Part shown: piece by piece, positions 8,418 to 17,486 of the stretch
How positions within the stretch are numbered: the stretch's first letter is position 1
How the letters are laid out: every line of letters begins with the position of its first letter
Assembly (NCBI RefSeq): GCF_016862195.1
Contig: NZ_BOMM01000012.1
Span: 248,001 to 312,000 of the forward strand
Direction of reading: 5' to 3'
Source of the DNA: Paractinoplanes ferrugineus
GTDB lineage: Bacteria; Actinomycetota; Actinomycetes; Mycobacteriales; Micromonosporaceae
Length of the DNA stretch: 64,000 bases
Program-made: the position numbers and the translations under genes
The notes under the pieces: model-generated
The model's input: the letters and a program-made list of their open reading frames with translations, nothing else
Told to the model about the DNA's origin: nothing
Database searches by the model: none

Positions 8418-10093
8418 GGTTGGTCGTCCCGCAGCACCGTGCGGGCGTAACGGGGCTCGGTGTCCAGCAGCTCCCGATGGGTTCCGACAGCGACCGCTCG
8501 CCCCTGATCGACATAGACCACCCGGTCGGTGCGGTCGAGTACCAGCGGGCTGGAGGTGCAGATCACGGTGGTACGACCGGCCCGCGCACCGATCAGCCGG
8601 GCGGCGATGCGGGCCTCGGTGTGCGCGTCGACCGCGCTGGTCGGCTCGACCAGGATCAGCGTCTCGGGATCGGCGACGAGCGCCCGGACCAGGCGCAGCC
8701 GCTGCTGCTGGCCGCCGGAGAAGGAGCGGCCGCGCTCGGCCACCTCGCTGTCGAGCCCGTCGGGCAGCGCCTCGACGATGTCGGTGGCCGCCGCGGCCCG
8801 CAGGGCCTGCGGGACCCGGCCGGTGCCGTGCGGGTCGAGGTCGTCGCGCAACGGCCCGGTGAACAGCCGGGCGTCGTTGTCGGCCAGCAGGATGCGTTCA
8901 CGAACATCGGCCAGGGCGAACTCGTTCAGGCCCCGCCCACCCTCGGCATATCGGCCGAGCCGGTCGGCGATCCGCTGGGCGTCGGCCGGCGCGGACGCCA
9001 CGATCGCGGTGATCTCACCGGGACGGATCACCACGCCGGACTCCGGATCAGCCAGCTCGCCGGTGAGCTCGTCGGCCGGCCTCGGATCGACCGGATCGGG
9101 CAGGTCGGTGGTCGCCCCCATCAGCGCCACCACCCGGCGACTCGCCACATGACCCCGGGTGAGCTTGTCGAGGGCCTCGGTGAGCTGCCGTAACGGGGCG
9201 ACGAGGAAGGCGGCATAGGCGTAGAAGGACACCAACTGCCCCACCGTGAGGCGGCCGTCGAGCGCGAACCGCGCGCCCAGCCACGTCACCAGCACCAGGA
9301 AGATCCCGGGCAACAGCACCTGGGCCGCCTCGAGCAGCGACTCCACCCCGGCGGTGCGTACGCCCGCCGCCCGCAATTCCTGCGACTGGCTGCGGTAGCG
9401 CTCGGCCATCACCGCCTCGCCACCCACCCCGCGCAGCACCCGCAGGCCACCCACCAGATCGGCGGCCCGGCCGGTGAGCAGACCCTGCTGCTCCCGCGTG
9501 AACTGCTGGCGGTGGTGCAGCGGCTTGATCAGCAGGCCCACGACGCCCATCAGGATCGGCACCCCGAGCACGACCACGAGCCCGAGCGGCACCGAGGTGG
9601 CGAGCAGGATGACGGTCACCGTGACGACGGCGACCGCCGAACCGGTGCCGCGGGCGAGGATGTCGATGGCCGCGCCGACCGCCCGGATGTCGGCCGTGCC
9701 GATCGCCACCACCTCGCCGGTGTCGATCCGCCGGGGCAGCGCCGAACCGAGCCGGGCGGCCTGCCGCACGGTGATCTGCACGGTGGCGAACAGCGCGGCC
9801 AGGAAGTTGACCACCGAGAACCGGTGCCGGGCCACCCCGAAGAAGGCCTGCCCGCCACCGGCCACGAGCAGCACCAGCGACCAGTTCAGCAAGCCTCGCC
9901 CGTCGTGCCGGGCGGTCGCGTCGATCGCCTTGCCGACGATCGCCGGCACCACCGCCTGGCAGAGCATCCAGAGGATCGCCATCGCGACCGCCGGGTAGAC
10001 GGTGCTCGCGAACCGCCGGACCTGCCAGGCCAGGTAACGGGTGGCGGACCGGCCGTCGGGTGCGCCGAGGTCGGCGACGGGTAGCTGTTTCAT
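8414..10093 (-). CDS. ABC exporter half-transporter with degenerate ATP-binding site
   Basis: 559 residues. A six-helix exporter membrane domain (about 30-315) is followed by a short nucleotide-binding domain that has lost most ATP contacts. The P-loop region reads VASAPADA (about 365-372) with no Gly-Lys-Ser/Thr, the Q-loop glutamine is absent (LLADNDARLF), Walker B is LILVEPTS with V482 where Asp is expected, and the switch histidine is missing (VICTSSP). The signature FSGGQQQR (458-465) is canonical. It would pair with the product of 6654-8417, donating only its signature to the active site. Reading order places it first in the operon. A frame error is unlikely because homology continues to the end. 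Confidence 0.9.
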   Translation of the reverse strand: MKQLPVADLGAPDGRSATRYLAWQVRRFASTVYPAVAMAILWMLCQAVVPAIVGKAIDATARHDGRGLLNWSLVLLVAGGGQAFFGVARHRFSVVNFLAALFATVQITVRQAARLGSALPRRIDTGEVVAIGTADIRAVGAAIDILARGTGSAVAVVTVTVILLATSVPLGLVVVLGVPILMGVVGLLIKPLHHRQQFTREQQGLLTGRAADLVGGLRVLRGVGGEAVMAERYRSQSQELRAAGVRTAGVESLLEAAQVLLPGIFLVLVTWLGARFALDGRLTVGQLVSFYAYAAFLVAPLRQLTEALDKLTRGHVASRRVVALMGATTDLPDPVDPRPADELTGELADPESGVVIRPGEITAIVASAPADAQRIADRLGRYAEGGRGLNEFALADVRERILLADNDARLFTGPLRDDLDPHGTGRVPQALRAAAATDIVEALPDGLDSEVAERGRSFSGGQQQRLRLVRALVADPETLILVEPTSAVDAHTEARIAARLIGARAGRTTVICTSSPLVLDRTDRVVYVDQGRAVAVGTHRELLDTEPRYARTVLRDDQP

Positions 10094-10141
10094 CAGAGCC
10101 CCGACGTTACGGCGGGGGTGTGCCGGTCGCGACGCCTTTTC

Positions 10142-10402
10142 TCAGCGGTCGACGGGGCTGAAATCCCACACGTGCGGCGCCCTGGCCACCAGTTTCGCCG
10201 GCGGCACGAGCATGCCCTCCGGGCTGTTGCGCCACCTGGTGATCACCACGATGCGGTTGTCGGTGGACGAGTAGACCTCACTCGACACGTGCTGCGGCAG
10301 CACCTCCAGACGAGGCACCGCGACGTCGCAGACCCAGGTCAGCAGCTCGTCGAAGCCGCTCGCCTGGGCCCGCACCTCCCACATCCGTGCGATCATGCTC
10401 AT
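10142..10402 (-). CDS. Small ABM-like (dimeric alpha-beta barrel) protein
   Basis: 86 residues. The pattern MIARMWEVRAQASGFDELL, then SSEVYSSTDNRIVVITRW, resembles the small antibiotic-biosynthesis-monooxygenase-like or dimeric alpha/beta barrel proteins, in which a short ferredoxin-like unit dimerises. No catalytic residues can be assigned. It starts three bases after the tsaD stop; the GGAG of tsaD's last codons serves as its ribosome binding site, so it is translationally coupled to tsaD. The function is unknown; a role tied to t6A synthesis is only a context guess. Confidence 0.75.
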   Translation of the reverse strand: MSMIARMWEVRAQASGFDELLTWVCDVAVPRLEVLPQHVSSEVYSSTDNRIVVITRWRNSPEGMLVPPAKLVARAPHVWDFSPVDR

Positions 10403-10405
10403 TGC

Positions 10406-11458
10406 CTACTCCGTGACGCTGACCGTGGTCAATGACATAGCAGAATCCGCAGGCAGATCGAGACGACTCGGGGCCACCCCGGCGGCGACCAGTCTGGACC
10501 CGAGAGCCGCGACCATCGCACCGTTGTCGGTGCACAGCGCGGGGCGCGGAACGCGTACCCGAATGCCGTGTTTCTCCGCCCGCTGCTCGGCCAGCACCCG
10601 CAGCCGCGAGTTGGCGGCGACGCCGCCACCGATCACCAGGGTCGCCACGCCGTTGGTGCGGCAGGCGTCGATCGCCTTGGCGGTGAGCACATCGCACACC
10701 GCCTCCTGGAAACTGGCCGACACGTCCGCGACCGGCACCGGCTCACCGGCCCGCTCCCGGGCCTCCACCCAGCGGGCCACCGCTGTCTTGAGGCCCGAGA
10801 AGGAGAAGTCGAAACGATGCGCGGCCTGGTCCTTCGCCGCGGTCAGACCGCGCGGGAAGGCGATCGCGCCGGGGTCGCCCTCGCGGGCCCGCCGGTCGAT
10901 CACCGGGCCGCCCGGGAAGCCCAGCCCGAGCAGCCGCGCCACCTTGTCGAACGCCTCGCCGGCCGCGTCGTCGATGGTGGCCCCGAGCGGGGTCACCCCG
11001 GTTGCCAGGTCGTCGACCAGCAGCAGCGACGAGTGTCCACCGGAGACCAGCATCGCGATGGCCGGTTCCGGCAGCGGGCCGTGCTCGAGGGTGTCCACGG
11101 CCACGTGCGCGGCCAGATGGTTGACGCCGTAGATCGGCTTCTCCGCTGCCAGCGCGTATCCCTTGGCCGCCGCCACCCCGACCAGCAGCGCGCCGGCCAG
11201 CCCCGGCCCGCTGGTCACCGCGATCGCGTCGATGTCGGCGAGCGTCACGCCCGCCTCGTCGAGCGCGCGTTGCATGGTCGGCACCATCGCCTCGAGATGC
11301 GCTCGGCTCGCCACCTCGGGTACGACGCCGCCGAAGCGCGCATGCTGCTCCACACTGGACGCCAGCGCGTCGGCCAGCAGCGTGTGACCGCGCACGATGC
11401 CGACACCGGTCTCGTCGCAGGAGGTCTCGATCCCGAGGACCAGGGGCTCGTCACGCAT
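10406..11458 (-). CDS. tsaD: tRNA N6-adenosine threonylcarbamoyltransferase
   Basis: 350 residues, full length for TsaD (Kae1/YgjD). It transfers threonylcarbamoyl from TC-AMP to A37 of ANN-decoding tRNAs. The metal-binding pair H114 and H118 is seen in NHLAAHVA, with [13 protein letters not shown] at the start and [13 protein letters not shown] and SPASGGGVAAN-like loop [11 protein letters not shown] further on. It is the last recognised t6A gene of the operon tsaE-(ung)-tsaB-rimI-tsaD. Its start overlaps the rimI stop by eight bases. The TsaC/Sua5 partner is not in this window. Confidence 0.97.
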   Translation of the reverse strand: MRDEPLVLGIETSCDETGVGIVRGHTLLADALASSVEQHARFGGVVPEVASRAHLEAMVPTMQRALDEAGVTLADIDAIAVTSGPGLAGALLVGVAAAKGYALAAEKPIYGVNHLAAHVAVDTLEHGPLPEPAIAMLVSGGHSSLLLVDDLATGVTPLGATIDDAAGEAFDKVARLLGLGFPGGPVIDRRAREGDPGAIAFPRGLTAAKDQAAHRFDFSFSGLKTAVARWVEARERAGEPVPVADVSASFQEAVCDVLTAKAIDACRTNGVATLVIGGGVAANSRLRVLAEQRAEKHGIRVRVPRPALCTDNGAMVAALGSRLVAAGVAPSRLDLPADSAMSLTTVSVTE

Positions 11459-11882
11459 CGCGCATCATCACCAGGGCGTCCGTGTTGCTTGGTTGGTAGT
11501 AGCCGCGCCGGATCCCGACCGGCTCGAACCCGTACGTCGCATAGAGGTGCTGGGCCGGCGCGTTGTCGACAGCGACCTCCAGCAGGGTCTGTTTGATGCC
11601 GCGCCGCCCGGCCTCGCCGAGCAGCGTCTCCAGCAGCCGGCGGCCGACGCCCCGGCGCTGCGCGGTGCGGCGCACCGCGATGTTCTGCACCCAGGCCTCG
11701 CCGTCGTTCGCGGCCAGCCCGGCATAGCCGAGAAGTTCCTCGTCGACGGCCACCACATAGAAGTTGTGCTGGGCGAGCTCGTTCCAGAACATCGCCGGCG
11801 ACCACTTCTCCGCGCCGAACAGGTCGTCCTCGATGGGCAGCACCTCGGCGATGTGCCACCAGCGGAAACGTTCGATCCTCAT
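11451..11882 (-). CDS. rimI: Ribosomal protein S18 N-alanyl acetyltransferase (GNAT)
   Basis: 143 residues, a GNAT acetyltransferase of RimI length. The acetyl-CoA binding loop is visible as [18 protein letters not shown], preceded by the strand IAV and followed by [18 protein letters not shown]. RimI acetylates the N-terminal alanine of S18. It lies between tsaB and tsaD, a common arrangement. The ATG at 11882 shares one base with the tsaB stop (TGATG), which argues against the longer upstream reading frame. Other GNAT activities cannot be excluded, but length and context are strong. Confidence 0.93.
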   Translation of the reverse strand: MRIERFRWWHIAEVLPIEDDLFGAEKWSPAMFWNELAQHNFYVVAVDEELLGYAGLAANDGEAWVQNIAVRRTAQRRGVGRRLLETLLGEAGRRGIKQTLLEVAVDNAPAQHLYATYGFEPVGIRRGYYQPSNTDALVMMRDA

Positions 11883-12538
11883 CAGGTCAGCACGGTCTTG
11901 CGGCCGGTTGGTTCGACGGCGTCGGGCCGCCGCAGGTAGAGCGGGGTGAGCGGCTCGCTCGGCGCGCCGTCCCGAATCCGGTCGGCCGCCAGCGCGACGA
12001 GCGCCGCCCCGGGCGGATAAAGCAAATGCTCCTCCACCGGTACGCCGAAGATGTCCGCGTATTTCAGGCCGCCCTCGCCCGCCACACGATCGAACACACC
12101 GGTCACCTCGGCCGGCTTGGCCACCTCGGGGCCGCTCTCCCGCACACCGTCCACATAGGTGGCGAAATAGACCTCCTTGCGGCGTGCGTCCGTGGCGATC
12201 AGCACCCGGCCCGGCCCGGCCGCCCGGCCGAGCCCGTCGAGCGAGCACACGCCGTAGGCCGCAATGCCGAGCACCTGCGCCATGCTGGCCGCCGTGACCA
12301 GCCCCACCCGCAGCCCGGTGAACGGCCCCGGTCCGGTGCCGGCGACGATCGCGCCCAGGTCGGCCGGGCGCACGCCGGCGTCGGCCAGCACCGCCGCGAT
12401 CTCCGGCGCCAGCTTCTCGCCGTGCGCGCGGGGGTCGACGGTACGCCGCTCGGCGATCCCGGTGAGACCGTCGGCGGTGACCTCCGCCAACGCCGCCGTG
12501 GACGCCGGGGTGGCCGTGTCAAGAGCTAGAACGAGCAC
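11882..12538 (-). CDS. tsaB: tRNA threonylcarbamoyladenosine biosynthesis protein TsaB
   Basis: 218 residues. TsaB is a non-catalytic ASKHA-fold scaffold that dimerises with TsaD. The typical start VLVLALDTATPAS and the loop GTGPGPFTGLRVGLV are present. The GTG start at 12538 is chosen because homology begins at the first residues and because it follows the ung stop by a single base; longer in-frame starts would run through ung. The next gene, rimI, overlaps its stop by one base. Confidence 0.95.
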   Translation of the reverse strand: MLVLALDTATPASTAALAEVTADGLTGIAERRTVDPRAHGEKLAPEIAAVLADAGVRPADLGAIVAGTGPGPFTGLRVGLVTAASMAQVLGIAAYGVCSLDGLGRAAGPGRVLIATDARRKEVYFATYVDGVRESGPEVAKPAEVTGVFDRVAGEGGLKYADIFGVPVEEHLLYPPGAALVALAADRIRDGAPSEPLTPLYLRRPDAVEPTGRKTVLT

Positions 12539-12539
12539 G

Positions 12540-13223
12540 TCACGACCCCTGACGCGGGTCCCAGTCGACCACCGGGCGACCACCGTCGGCGAGCGCCTTG
12601 TTGGCCGCGCTGAACGGTCGGGAGCCGCGGAAGCCCTTGGGATTGAGCGGGCTCGGGTGGCCGGCCTCCAGCACGACGTGCGCCGGGTTGGTGACCAGCG
12701 CCGCCTTCTTCCGCGCGTATCCACCCCAGAGCAGGAAGACGACCCGCTCGTCGCGCGCGTTCAATGCCCGGATGGTGGCGTCGGTGAACGCCTCCCAACC
12801 CTTGCCGCCGTGCGACGCCGCCGCCCCGGCCCGCACCGTCAGCACCGCGTTGAGCAGCAGTACCCCCTGCTCGGCCCAGTTCGTGAGGTCACCCGAGGTG
12901 GGCGGGGCGACGTCGACGTCCTCGGCCAGTTCCTTGAAGACGTTGCGCAACGACGGCGGGATCCGCACGCCCTCGCGCACGCTGAAGCTGAGCCCGTGCG
13001 CCTGCCCCGGTCCGTGGTACGGATCCTGGCCCAGGATCAGCACCCGGGTCTGCTCCGGTGCACACAACCGATAGGCCGCGAACAGGTCCTCGATCGGCGG
13101 AAAGACGGTGTGCGACGCGTACTCGCTCGCCACGAACTCGCCGAGCGCGGCGGTCGCCCCGGCGTCGAGGAACGGCTCCAACTCGGCCCGCCACTGGGCC
13201 GGGAGCAGTTCTGGCAGGTTCAC
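12540..13223 (-). CDS. ung: Uracil-DNA glycosylase, family 1
   Basis: 227 residues. It removes uracil from DNA as the first step of base excision repair. The catalytic water-activating loop GQDPYHG (D67) and the minor-groove intercalation loop HPSPLNPKGFRG are both intact, as is LLLNAVLTV. Its GTG start overlaps the tsaE stop (GTGA) and it ends one base before tsaB, so it is tightly built into the t6A operon, where tsaE is normally adjacent to tsaB. There are no signs of recent transfer; base use looks like the neighbours. Confidence 0.97.
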   Translation of the reverse strand: MNLPELLPAQWRAELEPFLDAGATAALGEFVASEYASHTVFPPIEDLFAAYRLCAPEQTRVLILGQDPYHGPGQAHGLSFSVREGVRIPPSLRNVFKELAEDVDVAPPTSGDLTNWAEQGVLLLNAVLTVRAGAAASHGGKGWEAFTDATIRALNARDERVVFLLWGGYARKKAALVTNPAHVVLEAGHPSPLNPKGFRGSRPFSAANKALADGGRPVVDWDPRQGS

Positions 13224-13678
13224 GGGTTCTCCAGTCCGGGAAGCCGGGTGGCCCAGTCGCCGCCGTGCGGCACCAGTTCCACCACCCGGGTGTCGTCGTC
13301 CAGCCGGTCGATGCGGACCTGCAGGTATTCGTCATTGAGCTGCTCGACCAGGCCGGCCCCCCACTCGACGACGGTGACCGCGTCGTCGGCCGAGGCATCC
13401 AGGTCGAGATCGTCGATCTCGGCCCGCGGGTCGGGCTTGTCACCGAGACGATAGGCGTCGGCGTGCACCAGCGGCGTACGGCCCCGGTGCACCCGGGCGA
13501 TCACGAAGGTCGGCGACGTGATCGCCCCCTGCACCCCGAGACCGGCGCCGATGCCCTGCACCAGCGCGGTCTTGCCGGCTCCGAGCGGCCCGGTGAGCAG
13601 CACCAGATCGCCGGCGCGCAGGATGCCGGCCAGCCGCGCCCCGAAAGCCCGGGTGTCCTCCACGGTCGCGAGCTTCAC
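13220..13678 (-). CDS. tsaE: tRNA threonylcarbamoyladenosine biosynthesis ATPase TsaE
   Basis: 152 residues. TsaE is the small P-loop ATPase needed for turnover of the bacterial TsaB-TsaD complex. Walker A GPLGAGKT stands at 30-37, followed by TSPTFVIARVHRG and VHADAYRL, the usual TsaE pattern, with VVEWGAGL for the Walker B-like segment. The GTG start at 13678 overlaps the hydrolase stop by four bases (GTGA). The stop overlaps the ung start in the same way. Confidence 0.95.
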   Translation of the reverse strand: MKLATVEDTRAFGARLAGILRAGDLVLLTGPLGAGKTALVQGIGAGLGVQGAITSPTFVIARVHRGRTPLVHADAYRLGDKPDPRAEIDDLDLDASADDAVTVVEWGAGLVEQLNDEYLQVRIDRLDDDTRVVELVPHGGDWATRLPGLENP

Positions 13679-14736
13679 GAGATCTTCTCCACGAACGGCC
13701 CGAGAGCGGCGTTCACCTCGTCGGCACGCTCGAGCATCACCACGTGCCCGCTGTTCTCCACCACCACCAGCCTGGCGTCGGGCAGGTATTTCACGATCTC
13801 CTCGGAATGCACCATCGGGGTCAGATAGTCCCGGTCGCCCACGATGACCAGCACCGGAACACCCCGCAGCGCGGCCAGCGCCGGGAACCGGTTGTGGTTG
13901 TAGATCGTGTTCAGGTATTTCGTGAGCGTCTCGACCGACGTCCTGGAATTCATCCCCTCCACGAAGGAGACCAGTGACGGGCTCGGCTTGGCATCGCCGA
14001 AGCCGTAGCGCCGGGTCAGCAGCCACGCCAGATCGCTGGAGGCGAACCGGGCCCGCTCGATGGCGCTGCCGCCGAGCGTCGCGGCCTTGTCCCAGAGCGG
14101 GAAGAAGGGTGCGCTCGCCCGGGCCACCAGCGACGGCACGGCCAGCTTGGCCCGGTCGATCACCCGCGCCGAGGTCGAGATCAGCGCCACGCCGGTGACC
14201 CGGGCCCCGAACCACTCCGGATATTGCTCCGCGAACGCCATGATCGCCATGCCGCCCATCGAGTGCCCGACCAGGATGATGTGCCCGTCCGGTACGGTCG
14301 CGTCGAGCACCGCGGACAGCGACTGGCCCAACCCGGCGATGTCGTATCGGCCGGACCTCAGCCGGCTCGACCGGCCGTGCCCGGGCTGGTCGTAGAAGAC
14401 GAGCCGGTGATCGCCACGCTCGGTGAACAGCTTGCGCTGGAAGTAGAACGTGCCCATGTCGAGCGCGAACCCGTGCACGAAGACGATGGCCGGCTTGCCG
14501 GTGTCGACCCTCGGCTCGACGACCTCGACGTGCAGGTCGGTGCCGTCGGCCGCGGTGACGGTCAGCTCCTGGTCGAACGGCAGGTCGGCGAAGTCCTCGT
14601 CGACGTAGCGGTCGCCGGGCGCGTTCACCGAGCGCCGCACCAGCGTGCGCTCGATCGCGAACGCGGTGGCCAGGCCGGCCGCGACCACACCGAGCGCGGC
14701 ACCGGCGAGGCCGACCTTTCGGGCCCGCCGCTTCAC
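13675..14736 (-). CDS. Alpha/beta-hydrolase with N-terminal membrane anchor
   Basis: 353 residues. An N-terminal hydrophobic segment (about residues 9-28) after basic residues suggests a membrane anchor or uncleaved signal. The alpha/beta-hydrolase domain has the oxyanion segment VHGFALDMG, the nucleophile elbow GHSMGG (S159), the acid in VGDRDYLTP and the catalytic His in NSGHVVML. The substrate is unknown; such genes commonly sit between alr and tsaE in actinobacteria. The GTG start overlaps the alr stop by four bases, and its own stop overlaps the tsaE start. Confidence 0.88.
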   Translation of the reverse strand: MKRRARKVGLAGAALGVVAAGLATAFAIERTLVRRSVNAPGDRYVDEDFADLPFDQELTVTAADGTDLHVEVVEPRVDTGKPAIVFVHGFALDMGTFYFQRKLFTERGDHRLVFYDQPGHGRSSRLRSGRYDIAGLGQSLSAVLDATVPDGHIILVGHSMGGMAIMAFAEQYPEWFGARVTGVALISTSARVIDRAKLAVPSLVARASAPFFPLWDKAATLGGSAIERARFASSDLAWLLTRRYGFGDAKPSPSLVSFVEGMNSRTSVETLTKYLNTIYNHNRFPALAALRGVPVLVIVGDRDYLTPMVHSEEIVKYLPDARLVVVENSGHVVMLERADEVNAALGPFVEKIS

Positions 14737-15860
14737 GGGGTCACTCCGGCAGTGCCGTCGAAGACCCTCGGCACCCGGGGGCTGCCGAACCGGGTCACGA
14801 TCTCGTAGTTGATCGTGCCGACCACACCGGCCCAGTCGTCGGCGGTCGGCCCACCGTCGTCGCCCGGCCCGAACAGCGTCGCCACGTCGCCCGGCTCCAC
14901 CGGGTCGTCGCCGACATCGAGCACGATCTGATCCATGCAGACCCGGCCGGCCACCGTACGCCTCTTGCCGCCCAGTTGCACCGGCCCCGCGTTGGACCCC
15001 GCACGCGGCACCCCGTCGGCATAACCGAGCGGCACCAGGGCCAGCGTCGTCTCCTGCGGCGTGACGTAGGTGAGCCCGTACGAAACGCCCTGGCCCGCCG
15101 GAACCCGCTTGGTCTGCGCCACCCGGGCGCGCGCGGTCATAGCCGGCCGCAGCCCGAAGGTCTCCCCCTCGATCGGCGACAACCCGTAGACCGCGAGGCC
15201 CGGACGAACCAGGTCGAAATGAGCGTCCGGCCTGGTCAAGGTGGCCGCTGAGTTGGCGATGTGCCGGTAACGCGGGGTGATCCCGAAGCGCTCCGCCGTG
15301 GCCAGCCCATCGGCGAACGCGGCCAACTGCCGGTCGATCGACTCGTGGCCGGGCAGGTCGGCGCAGGCGAAGTGGCTCCACACCCCGACCACGTCGAAAT
15401 CCCCGTCGGCCTGCGCCTTGGCCGCGGCCTCCAGCACCGCCGGCCACTCGGCCGGCGGAACGCCCCCGCGCGCAAGACCGGTGTCGAGCTTGAGGTGTAC
15501 GCACGCGGTGCGGCCCACCCGCCGCGCCGCCGTCACCAACTCCTCGACGATCGGCAGGCTGCTCGCACTCAGGTCCAGGCCCGCCTCGACGCCCTCGTGC
15601 AGGGCCAGACCCGGCGAGTGCAGCCAGGCCAGCACCGGTGCCTCGATGCCGCCCCGGCGCAGGGCCAGTCCCTCGTCGAGGGTGGCCACACCGAGCCAGC
15701 TCGCCCCGCCGGCCAGCGCCGCCCGGGCGGACGGCAGCATGCCGTGCCCGTAACCGTCACCCTTCACCACCGCCATCACCTCGGCGGTGGTGCCGGCGCG
15801 GATCAGCGCCACGTTGTCCCGGATGGCGTCCAGATCAACCCGGACCTCGGCCTGCCACAT
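14733..15860 (-). CDS. alr: Alanine racemase
   Basis: 375 residues, the usual length. A PLP enzyme interconverting L- and D-alanine for peptidoglycan. The cofactor lysine is K33 in VVKGDGYGHG (the common form is KANAYGHG), and the C-terminal domain carries the LGYADG loop and GRVCMDQIVLDVG. The gene lies downstream of nnr, separated by 96 bases that hold two extra copies of the nnr 3' end. It leads the overlapped series alr-hydrolase-tsaE-ung-tsaB-rimI-tsaD. Confidence 0.96.
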   Translation of the reverse strand: MWQAEVRVDLDAIRDNVALIRAGTTAEVMAVVKGDGYGHGMLPSARAALAGGASWLGVATLDEGLALRRGGIEAPVLAWLHSPGLALHEGVEAGLDLSASSLPIVEELVTAARRVGRTACVHLKLDTGLARGGVPPAEWPAVLEAAAKAQADGDFDVVGVWSHFACADLPGHESIDRQLAAFADGLATAERFGITPRYRHIANSAATLTRPDAHFDLVRPGLAVYGLSPIEGETFGLRPAMTARARVAQTKRVPAGQGVSYGLTYVTPQETTLALVPLGYADGVPRAGSNAGPVQLGGKRRTVAGRVCMDQIVLDVGDDPVEPGDVATLFGPGDDGGPTADDWAGVVGTINYEIVTRFGSPRVPRVFDGTAGVTP

Positions 15861-15877
15861 GATTCCCAGCCTACTTA

Positions 15878-15983
15878 TCGTCTGTCACAGCAGCTCGGCG
15901 AGAACCGGCTTGTCTTCTGTCACAGCGCGACTCGACGAGAACCGGCCTGTCGTCGGTCACCGCAGCTCGGCGAGAACCGGCCG
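15878..15983. repeat. Three tandem copies of the nnr 3' end
   Basis: Three imperfect copies of a roughly 35-base unit lie in a row: 15878-15911, 15913-15948 and 15950-15983. They share CAGCTCGGCGAGAACCGGC-like cores (the middle copy is diverged, GCGACTCGACGAGAACCGGC). The third copy includes the last codons and stop of nnr; the other two are downstream of it, between nnr and alr. This looks like local tandem duplication of the gene end. Confidence 0.85.
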
Positions 15984-17405
15984 GAGGGCGGCGGCCACGT
16001 CCGGCGCGGTCACCGGCCCCTGCTGCGCTGCTCGCCGACCGGCCAGCCCATGCACATAGGCCGCCGTGACCGCCGCCCGCTCCGGTGCCAGGCCCCCGGC
16101 CAGCAGCGAGCCGAGCAGCCCCGCGAGCACGTCGCCACTGCCGGCGGTGGCCAGCGCCGACGTGCCGGTCGGATTGACCCACACCGCTCCGGCCGGGGTA
16201 GCCACGATCGTCCGGTCACCCTTGAGCAGCACCACCGCGTTGATCCAGGAGGCCAGCTTGCAGGCGGCGGCAACCCGGTCGGAACCCGGCGCCTCCCCGG
16301 CCAGCCGCTTGAACTCACCGTCGTGCGGCGTGATCACCAGCGGTGCGTCGCGGCGCAGATCCTCCGCGTGTGAGCCGTCCACCAGCAGAGTCAGCGCGTC
16401 GGCGTCGAGCACCACCGGAAGCGAGGAGGCCAGCACCGTACGCAAGGTGCGGCGGGCCCCGTCGTCGGTGCCCAGCCCCGACCCGCACAGCCAGGCCTGC
16501 ACCCGCCCCGCGTCGCCGGGCCGGGCCACCGCCACCACCGACGGGTGCGCACGCACCACCTCCTGGTGGGCACTGCCGACATAGCGCACCATGCCGGTCG
16601 GCCCGGCCAGCGCTCCGCTCACCGAGAGCAATGCGGCCCCCGGATATTTCGCCGAGCCGGTCGCGATGCCGACCACGCCCCGGGTGTATTTGTCGGAGGA
16701 CGGACCCGGCTGCGGCCACCACCCGGCGATGTCGGCCGCGTCGGGCACCCGCACCGCCGGGTCGGCGCGCAGCACCGGCCCGAGCCCGATGTCGACCAGC
16801 TCGACCTGCCCGCAGCGCACCGCGGCCGGCCCGAGCATGTGAGCCGGCTTGAGACAGCCGAAGGTCACCGTGACATCGGCCGTGACCGCCTCGCCCGGCA
16901 CGTCACCCGTGTCGACCGCGACGCCGCTCGGCACGTCGACCGCCACCACCAGGGCCCGCCCGCCGGAACGCCCGCGCAGGTCACTCAGCCGGGCGACATG
17001 GTCGGTGGCGGGTGCTCGCAGACCGCCGCTCGCGCCGATGCCGACGATGCCGTCGAGGACCAGGTCGGCCCGGCTGGGAACCGCTCCGACCGTGAACCCT
17101 CCGGCCGCCCGCAGCGCCGCCAGGCCGGCCAGGTGGACCCGCTCGGGCCGCAGCAGCAGGGCACGCACCTGCGCGCCTCGCCGGGCCAGGGCCGCACCGG
17201 CATAGAGCGCGTCGCCGCCGTTGTCCCCGCTGCCCACCAGGAGCAGCACCCGGGCGCCGTAGACGCCGCCACCCTCCTCGAGCAGCAGCGCGCAGCGCCG
17301 GGCCAGGCCGACCGCGGCCCGCTGCATCAGCGTGCCCTCCGGCAGCTTCGCCATCAGCGTCTTCTCGGCCGCTCGCACATCCGCGACCCGCCATGCCTGC
17401 CGCAT
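15957..17405 (-). CDS. nnr: Bifunctional NAD(P)H-hydrate epimerase / dehydratase
   Basis: 482 residues, a fusion of the YjeF N-terminal epimerase (about 1-210) with the C-terminal ADP/ATP-dependent (S)-NAD(P)HX dehydratase. Together they repair hydrated NADH and NADPH. GSGDNGGDALYAGAALARRGA marks the epimerase; TPHDGEFKRL and the nucleotide loop GTSALATAGSGDVLAG mark the dehydratase. The fusion is standard in actinobacteria. Its 3' end is duplicated downstream. It follows acpS with an 81-base gap. Confidence 0.95.
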   Translation of the reverse strand: MRQAWRVADVRAAEKTLMAKLPEGTLMQRAAVGLARRCALLLEEGGGVYGARVLLLVGSGDNGGDALYAGAALARRGAQVRALLLRPERVHLAGLAALRAAGGFTVGAVPSRADLVLDGIVGIGASGGLRAPATDHVARLSDLRGRSGGRALVVAVDVPSGVAVDTGDVPGEAVTADVTVTFGCLKPAHMLGPAAVRCGQVELVDIGLGPVLRADPAVRVPDAADIAGWWPQPGPSSDKYTRGVVGIATGSAKYPGAALLSVSGALAGPTGMVRYVGSAHQEVVRAHPSVVAVARPGDAGRVQAWLCGSGLGTDDGARRTLRTVLASSLPVVLDADALTLLVDGSHAEDLRRDAPLVITPHDGEFKRLAGEAPGSDRVAAACKLASWINAVVLLKGDRTIVATPAGAVWVNPTGTSALATAGSGDVLAGLLGSLLAGGLAPERAAVTAAYVHGLAGRRAAQQGPVTAPDVAAALRPVLAELR

Positions 17406-17486
17406 CGGACCTCCATGCCCTAGGTGGTGCCGCAGTTCTAGACCCCGGGTCTGACAGTCTCGCGTTTCCGCCGGCCAGGAGCCTGA

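Noticed and set aside
8414-10093. Pseudogene call for the degenerate ABC half-transporter
   Set aside because: The frame is full length, coupled to its partner by ATGA, and the defects complement those of the partner, so a functional degenerate site is more likely than decay.
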